Origin: Bosea sp. F3-2
GTDB lineage: Bacteria; Pseudomonadota; Alphaproteobacteria; Rhizobiales; Beijerinckiaceae
Direction of reading: 5' to 3'
NCBI RefSeq assembly: GCF_008253865.1
Contig: NZ_CP042331.1
Location: 2,232,001-2,296,000 of the forward strand
DNA: 64,000 nt
Shown here one piece after another: positions 16,910-26,230 of the stretch. Each line of letters opens with the position of its first letter. The stretch's first letter is position 1. Both the position numbers and the translations under genes were made by a program. The notes beneath the pieces were generated by a model. That model ran no database searches, was not told the origin of the DNA, and saw only the letters and a list, made by a program, of their open reading frames with translations.

Positions 16910-18406
16910 ATGGTCGCTAAGCATACATCCAAAGCGCCCTATACTCTTCGAGACTTCTACCTCGATGACCTGCCTCGTACCCTGTTTCCACTTGCAACGA
17001 ACCAGGTTCTGGTCGAGCGCGGCCTGGACCGGCTGGTCTCGTTCGGCGAAGCACTGGCGGCTGGCGGCGGCTCATTCCTCCCACAACGGCGTGTCTACGC
17101 GAATAAGGATGAGCTCCATCTTCGTCGCACCGTGAAGCTGGATCCTGTAGCAGAGATCTTTCTCTATCATCTGGCATTCAAGAACCGTGGGCGCTTTCGC
17201 AAACCATTTGTCGCAGGTCGAACGCATTTCGGCTACCGCTTTGAAGATGGTCATCCCATGGTTCCGTCTCGGATTTATGCTGAATTTAAAGCACGGGTTG
17301 CAGAGGCGCGCATATTTACAGAAGAATTTCTTTACTTTGACGTCAGCGCCTATTTTAATAACGTTTACCATCATGATCTTCACGCCTGGTTTTCAGCATT
17401 AGAACCTGAAGACCCAAATGACATCGTCGCCTTTGGTAAATTCCTTCGTGAAATCAATGCAGGTCGATCTCTCGATTGTTTACCTCAAGGACTATATCCG
17501 GCGAAGATGATCGGAAACGACTTTCTGCGCTTCATCGAGGCTTCGGCGAATATTCGAGCCCCTCAGATTCTGCGTTTTATGGACGACGTCTATCTATTTG
17601 GAAATGACCTCAATGCCCTAAAGGCGGATTTTGCTGAAATCCAAAGGTTGCTTGGCCTCAAGGGATTGTCGGTCAACGGCAAGAAGACCCTGACCGGCGG
17701 CATGCCGCTCACGGAAAAGGCCGAGGATTCGTTGGGCGATCTCAAGGACCGACTCCTCCGCCGGCGCCGCCATTTGATCGTGTCTCATTACGAACACGAC
17801 GCAACGGACGAGGACGAACTTGAGCCCCCACTCGAACGAGAGGAGGTTGAGTTCATCGTGTCGGTTTTGGGCCGAGGCGAGCTTAGCGAAGACGACGCCG
17901 AGTTAATTATGATCGTGATGCGCGATCATGCTGATCGCTTGGCTCCGCATCTCAAGAAATTTGCGTTGGGCTTCCCGCACTTAGCGAAAAACTTCTTCGG
18001 TCTATGCGGCGCAATGCAGGATAAGGGTGCAGTTGCTCAAATCGTGGTGGACGCCTTGCGCAATGAGTCAGACGTCAGCGAATTCCAACTGTTTTGGTAC
18101 GGCAAGATGTTAGACGACTACCTCATGAATACGCCTTTGGCCGCTGACGTCATTGTGTCTCTCGACCGTCATCCGAACGCCACAGATATCACCCGCGCCA
18201 AGCTTCTAGAGATCGCCGACCATCGTTATGGGCTTCCAGAGATGCGTGAGAAGTATCTGCGGGAGGGGCGTTCTGACTGGCTAGCTTGGGCCTCGGCGGT
18301 AGGTTCGCGCAAAATGGACAAGCAAGCACGAAACTACCTGCTTGATTATTTCAAGAATGGATCGAGCATGAATCGATTAATCGCTGAAATAATCCAAAGT
18401 GAATAA
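16910..18406 (+). CDS. Abi/DRT-type reverse transcriptase
   Basis: A 498-aa protein with RT motifs in order: motif A FDVSAYFNN (D144), motif B LPQGLYPA (191-198), and catalytic FMDD (223-226), then NGKKT (about 256). The finger region before motif A is short and has no retron VTG-type signature; no maturase or Cas1 domain is present. Residues about 290-498 are helical and HEAT-like, as in abortive-infection and DRT (unknown-group) RTs. Setting, between Hachiman loci, supports a defence role. I could not place it in a numbered DRT type. ATG 16910 is preferred to GTG 16814 because the extra residues are basic and unlike an RT N-terminus. Confidence 0.75.
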   Translation: MVAKHTSKAPYTLRDFYLDDLPRTLFPLATNQVLVERGLDRLVSFGEALAAGGGSFLPQRRVYANKDELHLRRTVKLDPVAEIFLYHLAFKNRGRFRKPFVAGRTHFGYRFEDGHPMVPSRIYAEFKARVAEARIFTEEFLYFDVSAYFNNVYHHDLHAWFSALEPEDPNDIVAFGKFLREINAGRSLDCLPQGLYPAKMIGNDFLRFIEASANIRAPQILRFMDDVYLFGNDLNALKADFAEIQRLLGLKGLSVNGKKTLTGGMPLTEKAEDSLGDLKDRLLRRRRHLIVSHYEHDATDEDELEPPLEREEVEFIVSVLGRGELSEDDAELIMIVMRDHADRLAPHLKKFALGFPHLAKNFFGLCGAMQDKGAVAQIVVDALRNESDVSEFQLFWYGKMLDDYLMNTPLAADVIVSLDRHPNATDITRAKLLEIADHRYGLPEMREKYLREGRSDWLAWASAVGSRKMDKQARNYLLDYFKNGSSMNRLIAEIIQSE

Positions 18407-18706
18407 CTGACGATAAAATACGCCCCGATATAATTCGATTACTATCGGATTAGTTTCTGGGAGAACCACCATTATGATCGTTTTCAAAACTAAATGATCA
18501 CTGAATTAAACAGATGTGAATGGATTTATGCTGAATGAACATTCTTTCAATACTATTGTTTGCGATTATTTCGCCCCTACACTCGCGTGGGAATCCATTT
18601 AAAAGTGCGCAAGCACGAGGATCAATGTTCCCCCTTGAAACATTTATGTGGCAGTCCCTCTCCAAATGCGCGTTTTTAGCTCTAAGTTTAGTATCGCGAG
18701 CTTGAG
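18407..18706. other. AT-rich intergenic region between RT and hamA (locus 2)
   Basis: This 300-bp stretch is visibly more AT-rich than its surroundings. A short inverted repeat (CCGATA and TATCGG, about 18423-18446) lies soon after the RT stop but lacks the T-run of a normal terminator. No credible reading frame is present. It must hold the hamA promoter and could encode a structured RNA used by the RT. Confidence 0.35.
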
Positions 18707-19786
18707 ATGCCAGACGAGGTTGCGGACGGGCGCGATGATCACATGGACGGCGCAGCATTTGCCCGCGCCCTTGCCACCTTACTAAACACATCCGGGATCG
18801 ACAGCGTCGTGAACTGTTGCGTTCACGCCGGGCATGACGCGGATTGGGAGGGACCACGCACCGGACTACTGCACGTCCGGTTCAGCGAAGATATCCCGCG
18901 GATAGCGGATCTTGCGGAACTCCTCTGGGCGGAATGCATGTTCTACGCCCTACCGAGGCGGAAGCAGGAAAAATTCCGCCGTGACATCGCGGGCGGCGAT
19001 ATGAGTGCCGTCGCGCGGTGCCACAAAGCGGTTAGGGATCTTTTCATCGAGTTCAACGCCCGTCACCCGAGTCGCGCTAGCGAATTGGGCGAGGTTCTCG
19101 CCTATTGTCTCGTGCAGGAGCATCTTGGGGCTGCGCAGGTGGCAAGCAAGATGTCGCTGAAAACGGCCGCCAACATGCCGGTCCACGGACTGGACGGCAT
19201 CCATGCGCTGTACGAGAACGGCTCGCTAACAGTTTATTTCCTGGAGTCGAAGCTTTCGGGAACCGGACGGCGGGGTGCTGCATCCTACGCATCGTCAGCC
19301 GCCGAGTTCCTCTCTGACCGCCGTCAATACCTTCGAGAGTACGAGATCGTTGCGGATCTGGGGAACCTCGACGCGCTCGAAGGCGAGGCTAGACAGCATG
19401 CACTCGACCACTTCGACGTGATCGGAAACCGGGCGCCACAACGCAGGGAGCGGTTCGTCGGCGTCATCTGCCACTCGGAGCCAAGTCACTTCGGCAAACG
19501 GCTGGCGATCCGCGACGACCTGCCCCCGGATATCCACGAGCGCGGCTTTGCCGAACGGTATTCCGCGGACCATGGCGCGCTGCGGATGTTCGCCCGCAAG
19601 CAGTTGCTGAAGCATGGCGCGGACCCTAGGAAGGCCGTCGTCTTTTTCGTGGCTGTGCCCGACGTAAGGACGCTGCGGAAGGCGTTCTACGCGGCAATGG
19701 GGGTCGCCGATCGGGACTTGCCGCTGGACGGCGACGACGCCGATATCGACGACGAAACGGACACGGTGAGCGAGGATCGGGAATGA
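18707..19786 (+). CDS. hamA: Hachiman HamA-like DUF1837 nuclease (locus 2)
   Basis: A 359-aa protein with the full DUF1837 pattern: SELGEVLAYCL (GE at 128-129), then KMSLKTAANMPVHGLDGIH (D163), then YFLESKLS (E180, K182), a PD-(D/E)XK-type active site. The C-terminal end is acidic (DGDDADIDDETD). It overlaps hamB by 4 bp. This version is the more canonical one: the GLDGIH and FLESK elements are much clearer than in locus 1. An in-frame ATG at 18743 is an alternative start. In Hachiman the nuclease degrades cellular and phage DNA when released from HamB. Confidence 0.85.
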   Translation: MPDEVADGRDDHMDGAAFARALATLLNTSGIDSVVNCCVHAGHDADWEGPRTGLLHVRFSEDIPRIADLAELLWAECMFYALPRRKQEKFRRDIAGGDMSAVARCHKAVRDLFIEFNARHPSRASELGEVLAYCLVQEHLGAAQVASKMSLKTAANMPVHGLDGIHALYENGSLTVYFLESKLSGTGRRGAASYASSAAEFLSDRRQYLREYEIVADLGNLDALEGEARQHALDHFDVIGNRAPQRRERFVGVICHSEPSHFGKRLAIRDDLPPDIHERGFAERYSADHGALRMFARKQLLKHGADPRKAVVFFVAVPDVRTLRKAFYAAMGVADRDLPLDGDDADIDDETDTVSEDRE

Positions 19787-22401
19787 ACTTCGCACTGGAC
19801 CTCTCGCTTCGTATGACAGGCCATAAGGCATTCTCCGAAATCCTCGGGCGGTTGGAGAGCTCCGGTGCCGTGCGGTCAATTGGAGCTGAACTTGAGCGAT
19901 CGTCGAGCCCGCTTTCGGATGAGGAGCTACACAAGCTGCTCTACTGCGCCGGGGTCTTCGTGCAGACTGAGGACCTAGGTTTCCGACGTGTTGCCCAGTC
20001 TATAGCACTTAACGCGCTTATCGTGGCAGCCGACGACGAAGCGGCCTACGAGCGTAGCCGCCGGATTCTGACGGACTTGGGCAACTTTCCGGCGCTGGCC
20101 CGCGTCGCCCGACCCGGATCAGAGGTGGGAGCCTCTTTCCTCGATGCGCTCCGGCGAACGCTTTCTCGAGAGCTAAATAGCGTGCGTGTTGGGGACGAAT
20201 GGCTGCCCTTAACAGACTTCCAGAAGGAAACCTGGGACGAGCTCCCGCAGGCCCGCGCAATTGCCGTCTCGGCTCCCACCTCAGCCGGAAAATCGTTCCT
20301 CGTCATCGAGCACCTTTGCCGGCAGATTGAGCGTTCGGAATCTTTCTGCGCGGTTTATGTGGCGCCAACGAGAGCGCTCCTGTCCGAGGTGAGTGCTAAG
20401 ATTCAGAAGCGACTGGGCGAAGGTTCCGGGATCAGGGTCTCCACGGTGCCAACGCTCGACTCCTCTGCTCCAGCCCGACAGGTATTCGTGCTAACGCAGG
20501 AGCGCCTACAAGTTCTTCTGGCCGCATCCTCCGTCACATTCGACCTTATCGTCGTTGATGAGGCGCAGAATCTGTCAGCCGGGTCCCGTGGCATGATTCT
20601 TCAGGACAGCATCGAGCAGGCTGTTCGAAGGAGTGGATCCACGCGCCTCGTACTGCTGGCTCCCGGCGCGAAAGGTTTCGAGGCCGTCGGCGCCACGATT
20701 GGCGTCCCCGAACTCAGTGTTGCGCGCTCAGAGCTGCCCTCCGTCCTCCAGAACAGAATCCAGGTGAGAAAGGCAGAGGCCGCGAACGCACTAGTGCTGG
20801 ACTTGCTGACGTCGGAGGGTCCCCGCCCGCTCGGCAATCTGAGAAGCGAGCGAGGTTTCGATGTGCCGGAAAGCCGCCTCGCAGCCACGGCGTTGGAGCT
20901 GGGCTCGGAAGGTGGCTCTCTCGTCTATGCCACGGGCCCAACCGACGCTGAAACGATTGCGCGGCAACTAGCCCATGGGCGGACGGACGAAAGCGACCCC
21001 GCGCTCGCCGAGATCGCCGACTTTGTCAAAGATCACATCCATGCCGATTACACCCTCGCCGGGATGATTAGGAAAGGCGTCGCGTTTCACTACGGCAAGA
21101 TGCCGACGCTCCTGCGGGAGACCATCGAGGGCTCGTTTCGGGACGGCCACATCAAGTTTCTCGCCTGCACGACAACACTTTTTGAGGGAATCAACCTTCC
21201 CGCCCGAAACGTTTTCATCGATACGCCGACCAGAGGAACCGGAAAGCGCCTTGACCCGGCTGCTCTATGGAATTTCGCCGGACGCGCGGGACGCATGTCC
21301 CGTGACATTGTGGGCAATGTCTTCCTCGTGGACTACGACGAATGGCCGGAAAAGCCACTCGACGCGTTCGTGGGCTACGAGGTGCAGTCAGCCTTTCTTC
21401 GGACGGCATTAGACGTCCCCAATCGTTTGATCGCAGCGCTAGAGGGCGCGATGCCCAGCGAGTCGCCTAACGACGACGACGCACCGCGGGTCAGAGCCGC
21501 AGCCGGCCTGTTGATCGCCCAGGCAGCTGGGGGAGATGTCCGCGATTTCGTGAAGCGAACCCTTGGCAGCGTGGACGAGGGACTACGTGCCCGGCTGGCC
21601 GAGGCCAGCATCACCGCCAACAAGCACCTCGCCCTGCCGGCTAGCTTGCTCGCAACCAATTGGACCGTGGATCCGTTCGGATTGCGGCGGCTCTACGATC
21701 ATATGTTAGAGAAGATCGCAGCGGATGACACACTCTCCTTGATGCCCGTCAGCCCCCTCGCGAAAGGTGCCTCCAAGTCCTACGGATCAATTTTTGCGAG
21801 AATTCATCGGGAGGTAAATCGGGGCAACGAAGGCTTTGCGGGTCTGGTTTCCGGTGTGGCGCTCAATTGGATGCGTGGTCTGCCGTATCCGGTCCTGCTA
21901 GCAAAAGCCGTCCGGCGACAGGAAAGGCGTGACGAGAAGAGGCGCGAGGCCAATAGAATCACTCGAGAGCAGAATCCACGCAGCAGGGTGAAGGATCCCG
22001 GAATAATCGTCGTCGACGACGTGATCAGAAGAGAGTTCGACCTCATCGAGGACCAAGTCCGTTTCCGATATGTGCAACTCGGCAAAGCCTACGTCGATAT
22101 CCTCGCGATGGTCCTGCGAGAGAGCGGGCAGCCTGAAAAGGTCGGCGACATTTACGACTTCCCATTGGCGCTGGAACTCGGCATCGCGACGAAATCCGGC
22201 TGGTCGTTCATGGAACTTGGCCTGTCGCGGATTGCCGCCGCCGCACTCCAACCTGAGTTCCCAGACAGCAATCTCACGGCCGACGCGGCGCGGAAGTGGC
22301 TGGCGGGGATACCCGACATAGGCGCCCTTCGTCTCGGTCCGGTCATAGTGGAAGAGCTGCGGCGCCTGCGGCTCGTATCAGCCAACGGCAATCCAGACTA
22401 A
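19783..22401 (+). CDS. hamB: Hachiman HamB-like helicase (locus 2)
   Basis: An 872-aa superfamily 2 helicase: motif I APTSAGKS (164-171), VAPTRALL for motif Ia, motif II DEAQ (259-262), LLAPGAKG near motif III, TTLFEGINLP for motif V and NFAGRAGRMSRD for motif VI, the Ski2-like order. It is about 300 residues shorter than the HamB of locus 1 and uses DEAQ rather than DEGH, so the two loci belong to different sub-branches. ATGA overlap with hamA shows coupling. The C-terminal 350 residues are helical and basic around 710-735. Confidence 0.83.
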   Translation: MNFALDLSLRMTGHKAFSEILGRLESSGAVRSIGAELERSSSPLSDEELHKLLYCAGVFVQTEDLGFRRVAQSIALNALIVAADDEAAYERSRRILTDLGNFPALARVARPGSEVGASFLDALRRTLSRELNSVRVGDEWLPLTDFQKETWDELPQARAIAVSAPTSAGKSFLVIEHLCRQIERSESFCAVYVAPTRALLSEVSAKIQKRLGEGSGIRVSTVPTLDSSAPARQVFVLTQERLQVLLAASSVTFDLIVVDEAQNLSAGSRGMILQDSIEQAVRRSGSTRLVLLAPGAKGFEAVGATIGVPELSVARSELPSVLQNRIQVRKAEAANALVLDLLTSEGPRPLGNLRSERGFDVPESRLAATALELGSEGGSLVYATGPTDAETIARQLAHGRTDESDPALAEIADFVKDHIHADYTLAGMIRKGVAFHYGKMPTLLRETIEGSFRDGHIKFLACTTTLFEGINLPARNVFIDTPTRGTGKRLDPAALWNFAGRAGRMSRDIVGNVFLVDYDEWPEKPLDAFVGYEVQSAFLRTALDVPNRLIAALEGAMPSESPNDDDAPRVRAAAGLLIAQAAGGDVRDFVKRTLGSVDEGLRARLAEASITANKHLALPASLLATNWTVDPFGLRRLYDHMLEKIAADDTLSLMPVSPLAKGASKSYGSIFARIHREVNRGNEGFAGLVSGVALNWMRGLPYPVLLAKAVRRQERRDEKRREANRITREQNPRSRVKDPGIIVVDDVIRREFDLIEDQVRFRYVQLGKAYVDILAMVLRESGQPEKVGDIYDFPLALELGIATKSGWSFMELGLSRIAAAALQPEFPDSNLTADAARKWLAGIPDIGALRLGPVIVEELRRLRLVSANGNPD

Positions 22402-22680
22402 TCAGATATCCTGACTGCGGCTTTGACATTAACGAGCGGCGTTGGGAATTGGTTGCCAGGTGGAACCTGTGCCGCTTTGACGCCGCAGCGCGGAATGCTT
22501 GCCAGTCGCAACCGCACGCACGCTCTTGCCTGCATTAGCTGACTGAAAGCCGCGAAGCGTCGTCTCCAAAAGAGACGCTCTCGGCCCCTATTTTAGAAGC
22601 CAGCTTTAGAAGCTGCCCGTTCGCATAAGCCTGCCGACGCTCGGTTGATACGCGCCGCCGACTTGCCGGTTGCGGCCTAG

Positions 22681-22710
22681 TTGCGGAAACACTTTGCCTT
22701 AACTGCGGCA
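22681..22710 (+). repeat. Degenerate repeat A, copy 1
   Basis: A 30-base element beginning TTGCGGAAACACTTTGCC. A copy at 28995-29024 matches 26 of 30 bases in the same orientation. It lies 100 bp before repeat B. Confidence 0.55.
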
Positions 22711-22780
22711 CTTTCAACCTCAACACGACCACAGCCGCACTGAAATATTTCAATGGGTTATGACGCGAATTGAAGGTCAG

Positions 22781-22837
22781 TGCGGCAAACTTCGCCTTTC
22801 CCCACAGAAGATGTCGGGAAAACCGAAGTTTGCCGCA
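22781..22837. repeat. 26-bp inverted repeat (hairpin), repeat B
   Basis: Arms 22781-22806 and 22812-22837 are reverse complements at 23 of 26 positions with a 5-base loop; both begin with TGCGGCAAACTTCG read towards the loop. A third copy of the arm is at 29081-29106. There is no T-run, so a transcription terminator is not the obvious reading; a protein-binding or transposon-derived site is possible. Confidence 0.6.
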
Positions 22838-22972
22838 GTTGCGCTAAACGACCGCAACCCCGGCACAGAGGTGCAATCCGAGTTTGACCCAACTGTCCGA
22901 TTAGAGAAGCGGACATTGGCAGAGCGCCGATAGCGGACATCCAACCCCAACCGGCTGGATGAGACGGCAAGG

Positions 22973-23974
22973 TCATCCTGATCTCGCTTCATGGCGAAAC
23001 CGACGCGGCGTAGTCCCTGACATTCGGCGGAATGCGCGCGTGAAGTGCGCAGGGTCTGCATAGCCCGAGGCAAACGCGACTTCGATAACTTTCACGTCGG
23101 TCGCGCGTAGAAGCCTGACCGCCTTTTCAAACCGTGCCGCTTCGAGCAGTTCCGAATAGGTAAGGCCGGCGACCGAAAGTTTGCGCTGAAGGCTTCTAAC
23201 GCTGGTCCCCGCCATTTCCGCGATTTCGGCGACGGTCGGAACCCCTTCGTCCAGGTAGGACGGCAACATCAACTTGAGTGAGTTGATGATGTCTCCCTCG
23301 GCCGGATCGGCATCCCCCGCGAAAAATTCAAGCGGCATCTCGCTGACAGAGCTGGACAGTCCCATGAACGAGAATGGCACTTCGATCCACGAAGCAAGTT
23401 GCCCAGAGAGAAACCGCGTGTTGGGCCAGCGGGACCGGGTTTCCATACTCGGAGAGTAATGAGCTTCAAAAGCTATCGTTGCGGGCTCCCATTCCGGCCC
23501 GGCGAACTGTCGCACGATATGAATGGGAAAAATATTCTGCAGCCACTGCGAATGCTCGAGATGCGCGATCCCTGAGGTGCCGATCAGCTTGCTGCAAATT
23601 TTGATGTGATCATCGGCCCGCTCGAGCCACATGTTGAGAACATTGTCCTCCAGCGTCGCCCACTTGCAGACGTGCTGCAGAGCAATGAACAGCGTCGGCG
23701 AGTATCCGATGATGGCCCTGAGTTTTGCGCTGAGGTGGCAAAACTGAAGTCGATTTGCTGCCTGAAATCCGAAGTCGACAATACCTTGCGATCTCTGCGC
23801 TCTGTCAGCAAAATCTACCGCGCGCAGCAGAGGCACGAAATCGTCGGCCTTCTCTTCCAACGAAGTTGGCAGCCGGAATTTTTCCAGAAGTGCCGCAGTA
23901 GGCGCGCCAATCTCATCACAGATGCTGGCGAATGGAATGAGAAACTGACAGCGCGTTATTGGAATCCTGCTCAT
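22973..23974 (-). CDS. AraC family transcriptional regulator
   Basis: A 333-aa regulator with an N-terminal AraC_binding_2-like sensor region (Arabinose_bd type, FLIPFASICDEIGAP opening) and a C-terminal AraC-type double helix-turn-helix: VAEIAEMAGTSVRSLQRKLS, then VIEVAFASGYADPAHFTRAFRRMSG. The ATG at 23974 is chosen over one at 24010 because GGGGGAGG lies 8 bases upstream. It is transcribed away from a truncated AraC-type gene and the DUF1254 gene, which it may control. Ligand unknown. Confidence 0.85.
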   Translation of the reverse strand: MSRIPITRCQFLIPFASICDEIGAPTAALLEKFRLPTSLEEKADDFVPLLRAVDFADRAQRSQGIVDFGFQAANRLQFCHLSAKLRAIIGYSPTLFIALQHVCKWATLEDNVLNMWLERADDHIKICSKLIGTSGIAHLEHSQWLQNIFPIHIVRQFAGPEWEPATIAFEAHYSPSMETRSRWPNTRFLSGQLASWIEVPFSFMGLSSSVSEMPLEFFAGDADPAEGDIINSLKLMLPSYLDEGVPTVAEIAEMAGTSVRSLQRKLSVAGLTYSELLEAARFEKAVRLLRATDVKVIEVAFASGYADPAHFTRAFRRMSGTTPRRFRHEARSG

Positions 23975-24130
23975 AATGCTCGCCTCCCCCAAGGCTGCAG
24001 AATTGGACATCCGCTTGCATCAGCGTCAGGTCATAGTCGTTCCGTTGTCCTAAAGAAATTCCGCGTTGGTCCAATTTTGGCGGGCGATGGCCAGACGAGC
24101 CATCCGATCGATCATTAAATGGCGAGCTGA

Positions 24131-24505
24131 GTGAATGGAGACGCGAAAGTTTCGCCCTTTCGCGACAAGGCGATGAAGCTCGGGCAAATCCCCTCCCAAC
24201 ATGCTGTGCGAGAAGCCATCACAGCATCGTTGCAGTGTGGCGCATCGCTTCAAGATATTGCAAGCAAATTGGGGGTTAGCGCTCGCTCGCTTCAACGGCA
24301 CCTTGCAGCGCATGGAACCAGCCATAGCGAAATCGTCACCGAAGTCCGGCTCGCCATCGCTTGCCGCCTGCTGACCGAAACCAACGAGAAGATTTCGCGA
24401 ATTGCTCTTCTCCTTGGCTACACCGGCCCGCCCAGCTTCTCCCGCAGCTTCAGACGCCTGATGAAAATCCAGCCGGCAAATTACAGGCGACAGCAGCGCA
24501 AATGA
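24131..24505 (+). CDS. AraC-type DNA-binding domain protein, probably truncated
   Basis: A 124-aa frame holding only the AraC DNA-binding domain: LQDIASKLGVSARSLQRHL and ISRIALLLGYTGPPSFSRSF, ending QPANYRRQQRK. AraC regulators usually have about 300 residues with a sensor domain, absent here. The start is uncertain (GTG 24131 or ATG 24173). Either a stand-alone regulator or the remnant of a second AraC gene. Confidence 0.55.
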   Translation: MNGDAKVSPFRDKAMKLGQIPSQHAVREAITASLQCGASLQDIASKLGVSARSLQRHLAAHGTSHSEIVTEVRLAIACRLLTETNEKISRIALLLGYTGPPSFSRSFRRLMKIQPANYRRQQRK

Positions 24506-24739
24506 CCGCGCTTCAGCCAGCAAAGCGTGGGCCCTGAGCCAATCCCCTCGAATTCGCATTTGGCGCGAAATGGCAAGATTCGTCATAGCGGGGGCGCCAA
24601 ATGACCGTGCGGAAATCGTCGTCGCCAATGAGCTCAATTCGGAGCCCATGGGCACAGGGTTTCGCGGGGAGTGACCGGGGCACGCGGCTGCAAAAGCTCA
24701 CCCGGCGCGCCTCAGTCTGGCGCAAGGTGGAGATCCACA

Positions 24740-26170
24740 ATGAAGATCACTCGGCGAACCGCAGCTTTCGGCGGCGTAGGAGCGCTCGCGAGCGCGACGA
24801 TGGGGCACTCGGCGCTCGCCGAGCAAGGAGCCTTCCTCGGCATTGGCGAAGGTCTGGAGGATTTTTGGCTGGCGACCGACGCCTACATCTTCGGGTACCC
24901 GCTGGTCACCATGGAGATGACCCGGCGGATCATCACCAACGTTGCCGAGCCCGTGGGAACGCGGGGGCCGATGGGACAGATCATCAAGCTGCGCAGCTAT
25001 CCCGACGCGTCCTTCAAGGACGTCACTGCGCCCAACGCGGACACGCTTTATACGACCTCATTCTTCGACGTCGGAAAGGAGCCTTGGGTCCTCAGCGTTC
25101 CGGATATGAAGGGACGATACTTCCTGCTGCCGATGCTCGACGGCTGGACGACGGTCTTCCAGGTGCCGGGCAAGCGTACAACTGGCACCGGAGCCCAGAC
25201 CTATGCGATTACCGGCCCCGGCTGGAAAGGCACGCTGCCGGAGGGCGTGAAGGAATACAAGTCCTCGACAAACATCGTCTGGCTGCTCGGGCGCATCTAT
25301 TGCACCGGCACGCCTGAGGACTACGCCGCAGTTCACAAGCTGCAAGACGAGTTCAAGCTTGTCCCGCTCAGCGCTTACGGCAAGCCTTACGTGCCGCCGC
25401 CTGGCAAGGTCGATCCGTCGATCGACATGAAGACCCCGGTGCGAGAGCAGGTCAATCGCATGGACGCGGTGTCCTATTTCAAGCTGCTCTGCGAGCTGAT
25501 GAAGAGCAATCCGCCTTCAGCCGCCGATGCCCCCGAGCTGGCACGGTTTGCCCGTATCGGCATCGTCCCGGGCCAGGACTTCGACGAGAGTAAATTCAAG
25601 GTCGACCTGGCGAAGCGCGTCCCTGAAGTCGCGTTCGACAGGATTATGCTGCAGTTCAAGATCAACAGGGCTATCAAAGACGAGAACGGCTGGGCCTTCA
25701 CGACAAAGACCGGCATCTACGGTACCGACTACCTGATGCGAGCGCTCATTACCGCCATCGGCCTCGGCGCCAATCGCCCCCAGGATGCGGTCTATCCGAC
25801 TTCACAACGCGATGCTGCTCGCCGCAAATATAATGGGGCGAACAAGTACGTCATGCGTTTCCCCAAGGGTCATTTGCCGCCCGCGGAGGGCTTCTGGTCG
25901 CTGACCATGTATGACGACAAGTACTTCTTCGTGAACAATCCGCTCAATCGATATTCCATCAGCGCCCGCCAGGACCTGAAGACCAATCCGGACGGCTCCA
26001 CCGATCTGTATATTCAGTATGACTCTCCCGGAAAGGACAAGGAATCGAACTGGCTTCCCGCGCCTTCCGGCGATTTTATCCTGATGCTTCGCATGTATTG
26101 GCCGAGTGAAACAGATCCGTCGATCCTCAACGGGACATGGACAATCCCCGCGGCTGAAAAACAGAGCTGA
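24740..26170 (+). CDS. Exported DUF1254/DUF1214 domain protein
   Basis: A 476-aa protein with a twin-arginine signal (ITRRTAAFGGVGALASATMG), so it is probably exported folded. The DUF1254 region follows (DAYIFGYPLVTMEMTRR, then APNADTLYTTSFFDV, the family hallmark) and the C-terminal DUF1214 region has FWSLTMYDDKYFFV and RYSI. These proteins are periplasmic and of unknown biochemical role, often near stress or transport genes. The ATG at 24740 follows AAGGTGGAG and starts at the signal peptide; the longer frame from 24671 adds non-signal sequence. Confidence 0.88.
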   Translation: MKITRRTAAFGGVGALASATMGHSALAEQGAFLGIGEGLEDFWLATDAYIFGYPLVTMEMTRRIITNVAEPVGTRGPMGQIIKLRSYPDASFKDVTAPNADTLYTTSFFDVGKEPWVLSVPDMKGRYFLLPMLDGWTTVFQVPGKRTTGTGAQTYAITGPGWKGTLPEGVKEYKSSTNIVWLLGRIYCTGTPEDYAAVHKLQDEFKLVPLSAYGKPYVPPPGKVDPSIDMKTPVREQVNRMDAVSYFKLLCELMKSNPPSAADAPELARFARIGIVPGQDFDESKFKVDLAKRVPEVAFDRIMLQFKINRAIKDENGWAFTTKTGIYGTDYLMRALITAIGLGANRPQDAVYPTSQRDAARRKYNGANKYVMRFPKGHLPPAEGFWSLTMYDDKYFFVNNPLNRYSISARQDLKTNPDGSTDLYIQYDSPGKDKESNWLPAPSGDFILMLRMYWPSETDPSILNGTWTIPAAEKQS

Positions 26171-26230
26171 ACGGGTATCCGCGAAATCCATCTCTGATAA
26201 TTGTTGGCATAATTCTGCAAGGTGACGAAA

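Larger units (their letters stand above)
22402..22972. other. Repeat-rich intergenic region right of the defence island
   Basis: No gene is visible in 571 bp. Short related motifs around TGCGG recur (22433, 22700, 22781, 22824 on the other strand), including a hairpin at 22781-22837 and an element at 22681-22710 that is repeated near 29.0 kb. Two copies of AGCGGACAT lie at 22908-22917 and 22932-22940. This may contain the right boundary of the island, but no transposon end was proven. Confidence 0.45.
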
